Positions 1 through 7,112 of a stretch of DNA of 8,177 nucleotides are shown in pieces; within the stretch, counting starts at the first letter, position 1, and each line of letters starts with the position of its first letter. The DNA comes from an uncultured Bacilli bacterium (GTDB lineage Bacteria > Bacillota_I > Bacilli_A > RF39 > UBA660). The stretch lies in the NCBI GenBank assembly GCA_947584955.1, contig CANPWS010000052.1, forward strand, positions 1-8,177. The letters are read 5' to 3'. The position numbers and the translations under genes are program-made. The notes beneath the pieces are model-generated. The model was not told where the DNA came from, did no database searches, and saw nothing but the letters and a program-made list of their open reading frames with translations.

Positions 1-724
1 AATGCGTGCCAATTCTTGGGTCTAAGCATACTCCATCTATAATATCTTTTGTATTTAATCCTTTTAGTTCTGCATATGTATCAAGTTCATTAAAGTATGC
101 AACTCTTAATGCTAAATATGTATTTGAAAAAAGCTTTACTGCCTCTGCCTCTGTTGAATTCATATATAATACCGGTATATCTTCTTTTAATGCACTTTCA
201 TGTAATAATTTTGCAAATTTTTCTGCTCTTGCACTTTTTTCTCCAACAATAATTCTTGATGGATATAAATTATCATATAAAGCTTTCCCTTCTCTTAAAA
301 ATTCTGGAGAAAACATTATATTATCTATATTATATTTTTTCTTCATATTTTCTATAAATCCAACTGGAATAGTAGATTTAACAACCATTGTTGTATCTAT
401 TTCCATTGATTTTACTTTTTCTATTATATCTTCTACAGATGATGTATCAAAAAAGTTTTTATCTGGATCATAATTTGTTGGTGTACTTATTACAACAAAC
501 TCAGCTCCTTCAAATGCCTCTTTATAATCTAAAGTTGCTTTTAAATTTAAATCCTTTTCTTCAAAATACTTCTCTATATATTCATCTTGAATAGGGCTTG
601 TCCTATTATTTATCATTTCTACCTTTTCTGAAACTATATCCAAAGCCACTACTTCATTTTTTTCACTTAATAATGTTGCAAGAGATAATCCTACATATCC
701 TGTTCCTGCTACTGCTATTTTCAT
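1..724 (-). CDS. ugd: UDP-glucose 6-dehydrogenase, C-terminus cut by window edge
   Basis: This enzyme oxidises UDP-glucose to UDP-glucuronate with two NAD+ in the cytoplasm, supplying a uronic-acid donor for surface polysaccharide. I translated the minus strand from ATG 722-724 and read 241 residues before the window ends. The Rossmann motif GTGYVG is at residues 7-12. STPTNYD is at 80-86, KSTIPVG at 116-122 and SPEFLREG at 139-146. The K197 and N201 segment ([13 protein letters not shown]) follows, then CLDPRIGTH at 233-241. T118, E141 and E145 match the catalytic residues known from streptococcal UDP-glucose dehydrogenase. The catalytic cysteine (GYGGYCLPKD in the family) should lie just past the edge. 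The family is about 390 residues long, so roughly 60% is visible. The start is 31 bases downstream of the acyltransferase stop and follows AAGGGGG. It looks less AT-rich than the genes upstream of it. Confidence 0.96.
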   Translation of the reverse strand, partial: MKIAVAGTGYVGLSLATLLSEKNEVVALDIVSEKVEMINNRTSPIQDEYIEKYFEEKDLNLKATLDYKEAFEGAEFVVISTPTNYDPDKNFFDTSSVEDIIEKVKSMEIDTTMVVKSTIPVGFIENMKKKYNIDNIMFSPEFLREGKALYDNLYPSRIIVGEKSARAEKFAKLLHESALKEDIPVLYMNSTEAEAVKLFSNTYLALRVAYFNELDTYAELKGLNTKDIIDGVCLDPRIGTH

Positions 725-733
725 TATTATATT

Positions 734-740
734 CCCCCTT
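734..740 (-). promoter_or_regulatory. Ribosome binding site for ugd
   Basis: The minus strand reads AAGGGGG, nine bases before the ugd ATG. This purine run is G-rich in an otherwise A/T-rich gap and supports the start at 724. No promoter-like pair is evident in the 31-base gap, so ugd is probably read from the upstream genes. Confidence 0.7.
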
Positions 741-755
741 ATATTATTGAATGGT

Positions 756-1760
756 TTATCCTCTAAATAAATTAAATATTCTATTTTTGCCAATCTTTAT
801 TTCTAAATAATCAATCAGTTTATTTTGAATATAGGCAGTTAAAATAGCTGCAAATAATACTATTATATATTGAATAAACCAATTAGCATTTTCAATGAAA
901 TTTTTTACAAAATATACATATAAAATATGCCATAAATAAATCCATAATGATGATTTGCTAATAAATACTATTATTTTTTTCACATTCATATTTTTAAATT
1001 CAAATTTTTCAAATAGAGCAAACAAAAGATAAGAAGCAAATAAAGAATAACTAATATAATATAACTTAGGTGGATATTTAAACTCAGATATTCCTAGTAA
1101 ACACTTGTTTTTATAGTAATAAATTGTTAATCCACTAAAAACAAGTAATGATATTGCAGAATACTTAATTTTAGCTTTTCTAGATATATTTTTCATGTCT
1201 ATTCCTAACATTACAATTAAACCATATCCGATAGAATAGCTTAAAATATAATTAAAAAATGGATTTAATTGATAAACACCTAAATTTATTAATATTTCAT
1301 GTAATGTTAATAATACAATAATTATTAAATATTTTTGAAAATTAGTGCATTTATTTAAAACTTTTATAAATATTGGAATAAAAATAGCACATAGCAAATA
1401 TACTCTAATTATCCAAACATAACCAATACCATCTAATAATAAGTAGCTTTCTATTATGTTTCTTAATGAAAACGGATATTTATGATTAATTAACAAAAAT
1501 AATAGGCATCCATTAAAAAAAATTGTTAAAAAAATCCATGTAGGAAAAACAAGCCTACTTATTCTTTTTTTTAAATACTCAAAATTCGACATTTTTATTT
1601 TGTATGAATAATTAGCAAGATATCCAGATATTAAAACCATCAAAGGAACGTCAAAAACCCTAAGTTGCATAATTACCTTGTTTGTGCATACATGAGCTAA
1701 TATAATCAATAATAAACCAATAAATTTTAAAATATCTATCATATCTTTTCTTTTTTCCAT
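756..1760 (-). CDS. Membrane acyltransferase family 3 (OafA/WecH-like)
   Basis: This is a predicted integral-membrane O-acyltransferase that transfers an acyl group, usually acetyl from acetyl-CoA, to a hydroxyl of the polysaccharide or its repeat unit. Its 334 residues are mostly hydrophobic, with about ten likely membrane spans. The N-terminus has the family 3 pattern: [17 protein letters not shown] at 8-24 with conserved H23, then R34 and [12 protein letters not shown] at 36-47. SRL at 68-70 follows, WIIRVYLL lies at 116-123, and [13 protein letters not shown] at 270-282 is the usual late 'YLWH' element. No SGNH domain is fused. The start follows AAAGGA about ten bases upstream. It sits 76 bases after the broken acetyltransferase and 31 before ugd. 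The acyl group and acceptor sugar cannot be read from sequence. Confidence 0.9.
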   Translation of the reverse strand: MEKRKDMIDILKFIGLLLIILAHVCTNKVIMQLRVFDVPLMVLISGYLANYSYKIKMSNFEYLKKRISRLVFPTWIFLTIFFNGCLLFLLINHKYPFSLRNIIESYLLLDGIGYVWIIRVYLLCAIFIPIFIKVLNKCTNFQKYLIIIVLLTLHEILINLGVYQLNPFFNYILSYSIGYGLIVMLGIDMKNISRKAKIKYSAISLLVFSGLTIYYYKNKCLLGISEFKYPPKLYYISYSLFASYLLFALFEKFEFKNMNVKKIIVFISKSSLWIYLWHILYVYFVKNFIENANWFIQYIIVLFAAILTAYIQNKLIDYLEIKIGKNRIFNLFRG

Positions 1761-1836
1761 TTTTAACTTTATCCTTTCTACTTTTCAAAAGCTTACTAAT
1801 TTATATAAATCTTTAATAATTTTTTTATTATACTCA

Positions 1837-2285
1837 TTATTTATTTTTTTTGCTTATCTTTGTATTATAATCGAAAGTTCTTGGTTTAATTATATTATAC
1901 CCTACTACAATACTATTAGGTGGAACATCTTTTGTTACTATTGCATTAGCTCCAATATATGAATCATGACCAATTGTAATAGGACCTAATACACAAGCTC
2001 CAGCAAAAACAAAAACACCATCCTCTAAAGTAGGACCTCCATTATTCATAATTTTATCACCTATTACCTTGGCATTTCCGCCTAAAGTTACATTCTGGTA
2101 TATAAAACAATTATTACCAATTTTAGCTCCTCCATGAATTACAACGCCTAATCCGTTATGTGGTAATTGAAAATTTTTTCCGATTTTTACAGAAATTGGA
2201 ATGTCTCAAGAACAAATAACTCTTAATAATTTATTATATATTTTTAATTTTTTTGTCTATAAACCCATTTTTCAGCAACACGCAT
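1837..2285 (-). pseudogene. Serine-acetyltransferase-like hexapeptide transferase, broken by frameshift and TGA
   Basis: This is the remnant of a left-handed beta-helix acetyltransferase of the serine O-acetyltransferase-like type often found in polysaccharide loci. From ATG 2283-2285 the frame gives only 13 residues (MRVAEKWVYRQKN) and stops at TAA 2244-2246, just after an A7 run at 2248-2254. Restoring one base in that run joins the frame KKLKIYNKLLRVICS, which then meets an in-frame TGA at 2206-2208. Beyond it the frame is open to TAA 1837-1839, with DIPISVKIGKNFQLPHNGLG, VVIHGGAKIG, NVTLGG, GACVLGPITIGHDSYIGANA and VPPNSIVVG. The repaired product would be about 149 residues, a normal length. 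The TGA falls where I recall relatives having cysteine (SCDIP). A strong AAGGAGGG site still precedes the start. Two independent lesions make a single sequencing error an unlikely explanation. Confidence 0.88.
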
Positions 2286-2290
2286 ATTAT

Positions 2291-2298
2291 CCCTCCTT
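2291..2298 (-). promoter_or_regulatory. Strong ribosome binding site ahead of the broken acetyltransferase
   Basis: The minus strand reads AAGGAGGG five bases before ATG 2283-2285 and just after the flippase stop codon at 2304-2306. It fixes the original start of the acetyltransferase and shows that the initiation region is intact although the reading frame is broken downstream. Confidence 0.8.
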
Positions 2299-2303
2299 AA
2301 AAA

Positions 2304-3806
2304 CTAAATTTTACATTTATTTTTAAATAATTTCCTTATTACTTCTAAAAAAGTATTTCTATATATAAATATATTTATTACGCATATGAATATAGATACT
2401 ATTATAAATGTAATAATTGATAAAATAATCCATTCAAAATAATTACTTACAAATATATTATTTATTAACAAATGAATAATGAAAATTATTAATACTTCAA
2501 TGTATAATATAATAACATATTTAAAAGAATGAAGTAAATCCATATTTAATATATTTTTTGAAGCATAAACTATAAAACCTATAGACCTAATTAACATAGA
2601 AATAAGTGTTCCAATTGCTACACCAACCAAACCATATTTTATAACTAATAAAACAGATAAAGCGATATTAACCACAGGTTCAATAATTGAAAAATTACGA
2701 GTTTGTTTAAAGTGTCCCTTCGCAAAAACTACATTTGAAAAAGGTAATCTAATAATATAAGAAAGTTCTGCAAAAACTACTAAATATGCAAAAATATTGT
2801 TTATATAATTAATATCTGTTATATTTCTAGTATAAACTTTAATAAAAGGCAATATTAATATTAAAGTACATGAAAAAATAATAGCAACAATTGTATAAAA
2901 CAAAAATGCATATATATTAAATTTTTCTTTTATTTCTTTTTTATTATCATTAACTAAGACTTTTCCGAACATGGCTTCTATTCCTGATGTAAAAGATAGT
3001 ACAATTGATCTAATTCCAGTAATAACAACATTATAAATTGAATATATAGATACATTAATAATATTAGTAAAAACGGTCAAAACAATAATATCTGTATTGC
3101 TCTGAACAGTGAATGCAATATGATGTATTAAACAATCCCATTGTTTTGTTAATTTATAATTTGTTTTTCTGTTAATTTTATATTTATATTTTCTGTTAAA
3201 AAATATTCTTAAAAATACTGGTCTTAAAATATAACTAAAAGAACTTACTAGATATACTAGTTGAACATTACATTTAAATTTTATTAAACTAAAAATTAAT
3301 AATAAATTTAAAATATAAGATACAGAATTAGCAATATTAATTATATAATCTTTCTGGTCAGCTCTAAGAAATAAGGTATATATCATTCCAAAAAAGTATT
3401 CGAATAATTTACTTAAAGATATTATAATAATTAAAGATAAAACATACCAATAATTAAATTGTCTTACAAAATACGGATAACAGATGCAAAGAAAAAATAA
3501 GTAAATTATAAAAAAGAATCCTATTCGTCTAAAGAATTTACTTGAAGCTCCCAAAATTGAACTAATTTCTTCAGAATCTTTTTTTACTAAAGGTCCATAT
3601 AATGAATACATTATTACTGAACCTATTCCCATTTCTAGTAAACTTATATATGCAACAAACTGAGTAATTGAAGAAACTAAGCCATTAACTTCTGATCCAA
3701 AAGTTTTAATAATTAAAATAGGAATTATAAAATAATAAATTAATGAAATAGCTTTTTGAATTAATGATGAACTGACATTTAATAAAATATTCTTTTTATT
3801 ACTCAT
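2304..3806 (-). CDS. wzx: Wzx-type polysaccharide flippase (MOP superfamily)
   Basis: This is a predicted inner-membrane flippase that moves the undecaprenyl-pyrophosphate-linked repeat unit to the outer face. It has 500 residues and is strongly hydrophobic, with an estimated 12 to 14 spans, the usual size and layout of the family. The first span (about 14-34) is followed by GSEVNGLVSSITQFVAYISL at 38-57 and LEMGIGSVIMYSLYGPL at 57-73, a stretch I recognise from low-GC Gram-positive Wzx proteins. Further spans lie at about 96-116, 120-145 and 155-178, and several more fill the C-terminal half. The start has an AGGAGGT site five bases upstream. It follows the amidoligase by 27 bases. The gene is among the most AT-rich in the window. 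Substrate specificity cannot be predicted, and the symbol is assigned by function and context. Confidence 0.92.
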   Translation of the reverse strand: MSNKKNILLNVSSSLIQKAISLIYYFIIPILIIKTFGSEVNGLVSSITQFVAYISLLEMGIGSVIMYSLYGPLVKKDSEEISSILGASSKFFRRIGFFFIIYLFFLCICYPYFVRQFNYWYVLSLIIIISLSKLFEYFFGMIYTLFLRADQKDYIINIANSVSYILNLLLIFSLIKFKCNVQLVYLVSSFSYILRPVFLRIFFNRKYKYKINRKTNYKLTKQWDCLIHHIAFTVQSNTDIIVLTVFTNIINVSIYSIYNVVITGIRSIVLSFTSGIEAMFGKVLVNDNKKEIKEKFNIYAFLFYTIVAIIFSCTLILILPFIKVYTRNITDINYINNIFAYLVVFAELSYIIRLPFSNVVFAKGHFKQTRNFSIIEPVVNIALSVLLVIKYGLVGVAIGTLISMLIRSIGFIVYASKNILNMDLLHSFKYVIILYIEVLIIFIIHLLINNIFVSNYFEWIILSIITFIIVSIFICVINIFIYRNTFLEVIRKLFKNKCKI

Positions 3807-3811
3807 CTTAT

Positions 3812-3818
3812 ACCTCCT
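3812..3818 (-). promoter_or_regulatory. Consensus ribosome binding site for the flippase
   Basis: The minus strand reads AGGAGGT, five bases before ATG 3804-3806. This is a near-perfect Shine-Dalgarno sequence and settles the flippase start. Confidence 0.8.
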
Positions 3819-3833
3819 ATCTATTTATATAAA

Positions 3834-4700
3834 TTATTTCTTTATAGACGAAATATCTAACATTTTGCCAAATTTCAAATCGTATTCCTTTGGATTAAAT
3901 TTTGCATAACCTGAAGCTGGATAAAATGTAGTTTCTCCAAAATATAATTGCCCATTTATTTCATACCAATCCACTCTAACAAATGGTATATCTTTTGCTA
4001 ACTTCCTAGAATATTCAATCATTTTATCATAATTTTTATTTTTCATTATACTAATATCATTCTTATGATTTCCCTCTGTTAAAGGCATTAAGTTCCAATC
4101 AATGTCAAAATAAGTCTTACACATTCCTTCAGAAAAAAATCTATCAGAACAAACTAATGTAAATTTAGGAATTCCATTAAAACAAAATACTTTATAATCT
4201 GTTAAATCATTATTTTTACCATTCTTCATAAATTCTTCAATAATAATCCTAGGTTTTATATTTTTATATGCCCACTCTCTTCCAGTCCAAAACCAATTAT
4301 ATTTTAAGGCTTTTGTAATTTTTTCTTTTGCTTCTAAAATATTAAATTTTTCTTTATTCTTACAAATAATAACACTACCAGAATCATGAGTACATTTGAT
4401 AACAAATTGATTGGGTAATTTTGAAAAATCTATTTCATCAAATTTATTATAAACTCCAATAGTTGGTATTACATACTCTTCTCCAAAATTTTCTTTTATA
4501 AACTTCTTTACTTCATATTTATCAATCATATCACTATATTTTGGATTTTTATCATATAGTTTTAACCATTGGATTTTTTCATTAAATGTAAGTGGATTTT
4601 TTAAATTTAGTTTTTCATTTAACATATATCTATACTTCATTTTTAAATATACAGTATCTGGAAGTTTTCTTACCAACAATCGTATTATTTTTTTTAACAT
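3834..4700 (-). CDS. TupA-like ATP-grasp amidoligase
   Basis: This is a predicted cytoplasmic ATP-grasp ligase of the TupA-like family (named for a teichuronopeptide biosynthesis protein), expected to form an amide bond using ATP. Many databases label such proteins 'glycosyltransferase', which the motifs do not support. From ATG 4698-4700 it has 288 residues. The family N-terminus is clear: LNLKNPLTFNEKIQWLKLYD at 31-50, then DKYEVKKFI at 60-68. ATP-grasp elements follow: LPNQFVIKCTHDSGS at 95-109 with K102, IIIEEFM at 152-158, DYKVFCFNGIPKF at 168-180, FVRVDWYEINGQLYFGETTF at 240-259 with D244 and E256 as likely metal ligands, and a P/G-rich tail. The frame is open 18 codons further upstream, but that part lies inside the preceding gene. 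The chosen start is four bases after that gene's TGA, so the two are probably translationally coupled. The donor amine and acceptor are unknown; a uronic acid is plausible given ugd. Confidence 0.88.
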   Translation of the reverse strand: MLKKIIRLLVRKLPDTVYLKMKYRYMLNEKLNLKNPLTFNEKIQWLKLYDKNPKYSDMIDKYEVKKFIKENFGEEYVIPTIGVYNKFDEIDFSKLPNQFVIKCTHDSGSVIICKNKEKFNILEAKEKITKALKYNWFWTGREWAYKNIKPRIIIEEFMKNGKNNDLTDYKVFCFNGIPKFTLVCSDRFFSEGMCKTYFDIDWNLMPLTEGNHKNDISIMKNKNYDKMIEYSRKLAKDIPFVRVDWYEINGQLYFGETTFYPASGYAKFNPKEYDLKFGKMLDISSIKK

Positions 4701-4704
4701 ATTA

Positions 4705-5817
4705 TCACTTACCTTTTCTTTCTTCACTATAAAACTTTTGTAATTCTTGTCCAATACTTTTAGCGTTATAACCTGCTTCTTCTATTTTTTTTATATCATT
4801 ACTAGTTCTTTCTCTTAAATTTAATTGCAAAATTTCATTACTCCATACTGACATTTTTTCAGTCAAAGGAATTCTTTTTATAAAATTTGTAACTTCAACC
4901 GCTTCTGGAAAACCAGTAGACAAAATTGTTTGTAATCCCGTTGCTTGTGCTTCAATAGCAGTAGTACCAAATCCCTCGTAGTATGATGTACCTAGGAAAA
5001 TATCAAATGCCATGTAATAATTATAGACGTCATTGTGATTGCCAACTAGCAATACATATTCACTTAAATTTAATTCATCAATCGCATTTTGAATAACAAC
5101 TCTCGATGGACCTTCTCCAACTATCATAAGTCTATAATTATTATTTTTTTTATATACATCATTAAATACTTTTATGAGAAATAATAAATTCTTTTGACTT
5201 GAAAGTCGGCTAACAGTACCAATGACAATTTGATTGTCTAAATTAAATTCTCTTCTTATTTTATTTCTAACGCTTTCATTAAATTGAAATTTAGGTAAAT
5301 CAATACCATTTTTTATAACTCTTACTTTTGATTTATACTTCTTTCCAAATCCCCAAATACCAGCTTCAACAGAGCAAGCAAAGTAGTCAGTTGCAAAATT
5401 AACTGATAACTTTTTTAATATTTTCTTAATCAAGACATTAGGCTCTTTCGGTAAATATCCGGTCGTTCTAGAATGAAGTATTCTTTTTTTAATACCATAT
5501 TTTTTAGCAAAGTAAAGAGGAAAAAATCCAGAACTTACATCATGTACATGAATTACATCTGCTTTTTCTTTTATTATTATTTCTTTTAATTTTCGCTTAT
5601 ATTTTTTATAATTTTTTAAATCAAAATGTGGTAAATTATAATATCTGCCACCTATTGATAGAAATTCTATAAGTTTTTCACTTTCTATATCATTATTTTT
5701 AATAACAATAAATTCTATTTTGTTTCTATCTATATTTTTATACCAATCTACTAATCTTGATTCAATTCCTCCCGTATTAAAACCTGGTATATAATGAATT
5801 ACTTTAATTTTTTTCAT
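4705..5817 (-). CDS. GT4-family glycosyltransferase
   Basis: This is a predicted retaining GT-B glycosyltransferase of family GT4 that adds a sugar from a nucleotide-sugar donor to the lipid-linked repeat unit at the inner membrane face. It has 370 residues, typical for the family. The N-terminal acceptor domain begins VIHYIPGFNTGGIESRLVDW at 6-25 with the glycine-rich GGIE motif, and ADVIHVHD lies at 86-93. The C-terminal donor domain has VIKNGIDLPKF at 167-177, IGTVSRLSSQKN at 199-210 with R204 and K209, LMIVGEGP at 230-237, and the EX7E motif YEGFGTTAIEAQ with E281 and E289. An AGGAGG site lies four bases before ATG 5815-5817. It resembles the glycosyltransferase at 7113-8177, including the shared pattern DYF..CS..A..W.FGKK. 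It stops on TGA, which shows TGA is a true stop in this genome. Donor and linkage are not predictable. Confidence 0.93.
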   Translation of the reverse strand: MKKIKVIHYIPGFNTGGIESRLVDWYKNIDRNKIEFIVIKNNDIESEKLIEFLSIGGRYYNLPHFDLKNYKKYKRKLKEIIIKEKADVIHVHDVSSGFFPLYFAKKYGIKKRILHSRTTGYLPKEPNVLIKKILKKLSVNFATDYFACSVEAGIWGFGKKYKSKVRVIKNGIDLPKFQFNESVRNKIRREFNLDNQIVIGTVSRLSSQKNLLFLIKVFNDVYKKNNNYRLMIVGEGPSRVVIQNAIDELNLSEYVLLVGNHNDVYNYYMAFDIFLGTSYYEGFGTTAIEAQATGLQTILSTGFPEAVEVTNFIKRIPLTEKMSVWSNEILQLNLRERTSNDIKKIEEAGYNAKSIGQELQKFYSEERKGK

Positions 5818-5821
5818 AAAG

Positions 5822-5827
5822 CCTCCT
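5822..5827 (-). promoter_or_regulatory. Ribosome binding site for the GT4 glycosyltransferase
   Basis: The minus strand reads AGGAGG, four bases before ATG 5815-5817, inside the 17-base gap after the polymerase stop. It supports this start and independent initiation within the operon. Confidence 0.75.
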
Positions 5828-5834
5828 AAAAAAT

Positions 5835-7094
5835 TTATAAATTTTTGATTAATTTATTATCATAATCAACACCACATATATCTACTACTATAAATAGAAA
5901 AGTGATAAAAGCATTAGCATAAAAATCAGTTATAAACATTCCTGATAATAATATAAATAATATAATATATTTATATTTGTTATTTTTATTTTTTTTAAAA
6001 TAAGTAAAAATAAGTAAAAATATAATGATTGTTATAATTAACCCATTTTGTGCAAGAGTTTGGATTAAGAAATTATGAGGTATAGTAATTAAAGTTCTAA
6101 TTTCTTCTCCTGTAAAACCAGCTCCAAACAATATTGTTTTAATATTAGAAGAGAATACCTCCAATCCTTTATAAATTAAACTAAATCTTCCATTATCATC
6201 AAGTATGCCATTTATTCCTGCTCGAATAGAAATTAAATAATTTATACTCACAAAAGCTAATAGCATTGATGAAACCGTTAATAAAATTATTTTTAAATTC
6301 GGTCTTTTTAAAAATTTTATACCAATAATAAAAAATAGTACTAAGAAAAGAGATACTATACCTGTACGAGAAGTATTTAATATCATTGCAATCAGAATTA
6401 TTAACATTTTTATTATATTACTTAATTTCAAGCGATTGTCTATTAATTCAATGAAGAGTATCAAGAAGCCTATACCCATAAATACTGGCAACACACTAGC
6501 GCCTCTAAATAGGCAAAAGAAACTAACCCTATTAAAACCATAATACTCAATAATCCCTATATCTAAATTTAAATAATAATGTAACCACCATTGAATTAAC
6601 ATACAAATAGCTGTCGCAATACAAATATCAGAAAATAGAAACATTAATTTTTTACAATCTATATTTTTTAAAGGTAGTTCGCTTTTTACATTAAAAGTAA
6701 TCATTATAGGAATTAACATCAATAAAATCTGAATTGTTTCTATAATTGACTTTGAAATATCAGTAGCCCAAAGAAGTTCCAATACTAAAATTAAAAATAC
6801 AATAATAAAAACTAACATAGATGTTTTAGTAATTTTTTTATAATATTTCATAAGTACTATCATATATATAACTAAAAATATATTATACCAAGAAAAAATA
6901 TGATTCATTGATATTCCAAAGATTCCTATATACGACATTGGTAAAGATAAAAGTAGTACTTTAAATAATTTAATAATAATGTTTTCTTTTTTATTCATTA
7001 ATAATGACAACATAATTATACTGGTTGCAAAAAATCCTAAAGTTTCATTTAATAAATACAGCATAATTATAATTACTCCTAAAACAATAAACAT
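5835..7094 (-). CDS. wzy: Wzy-like polysaccharide polymerase (O-antigen ligase/polymerase family)
   Basis: This is a predicted inner-membrane polymerase that joins flipped repeat units on the outer face. It has 419 residues, is almost entirely hydrophobic and has roughly ten or more spans. Signature positions for the O-antigen polymerase/ligase family are LNTSRTGIVSLFLV at 239-252, the periplasmic-type loop DDNGRFSLIYKGLEVF at 299-314, FGAGF at 323-327, and TIPHNFLIQTLAQNG at 337-351 with H340. Sequence alone does not separate polymerase from ligase, but an adjacent Wzx in an operon of this type favours polymerase. The start is uncertain. ATG 7092-7094 has only weak purine signals (GGCGAG), whereas ATG 7062-7064 (residue 11) has AGGAG about eleven bases upstream. 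The gene begins 18 bases after the preceding glycosyltransferase. The symbol is assigned by function and context. Confidence 0.9.
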   Translation of the reverse strand: MFIVLGVIIIMLYLLNETLGFFATSIIMLSLLMNKKENIIIKLFKVLLLSLPMSYIGIFGISMNHIFSWYNIFLVIYMIVLMKYYKKITKTSMLVFIIVFLILVLELLWATDISKSIIETIQILLMLIPIMITFNVKSELPLKNIDCKKLMFLFSDICIATAICMLIQWWLHYYLNLDIGIIEYYGFNRVSFFCLFRGASVLPVFMGIGFLILFIELIDNRLKLSNIIKMLIILIAMILNTSRTGIVSLFLVLFFIIGIKFLKRPNLKIILLTVSSMLLAFVSINYLISIRAGINGILDDNGRFSLIYKGLEVFSSNIKTILFGAGFTGEEIRTLITIPHNFLIQTLAQNGLIITIIIFLLIFTYFKKNKNNKYKYIILFILLSGMFITDFYANAFITFLFIVVDICGVDYDNKLIKNL

Positions 7095-7112
7095 AAAATA
7101 CTCGCCAACCTT

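Noticed and set aside
6..473. Plus-strand open frame of 155 codons
   Set aside because: It lies opposite the ugd gene, whose minus-strand translation has full dehydrogenase motifs. The plus-strand protein resembles nothing I recognise and is a shadow frame.
388..594. Plus-strand open frame of 68 codons
   Set aside because: It is also antisense to ugd, leucine-rich and low in complexity, with no family resemblance.
1565..1572. A8 run in the acyltransferase gene as a phase-variable slippage tract
   Set aside because: Runs of eight A/T also occur at 1844-1851, 4688-4695, 5989-5996 and 7838-7845. They are expected at this base composition, so none stands out as a contingency locus.
1827..1832. 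TATAAT on the minus strand in the 76-base gap before the acyltransferase
   Set aside because: No matching -35 element is seen at the proper distance, and TATAAT-like strings arise often by chance in such AT-rich DNA.
1761..1836. Possible intrinsic terminator in the largest intergenic gap
   Set aside because: It is A/T-rich but has no GC-containing hairpin stem followed by a T run in the direction of transcription.
2206..2208. TGA in the acetyltransferase as a recoded sense codon (Trp or Gly)
   Set aside because: The glycosyltransferase ending at 4705 uses TGA as its stop next to a new start codon, the other genes read cleanly with TGA as stop, and the acetyltransferase also has a separate frameshift.
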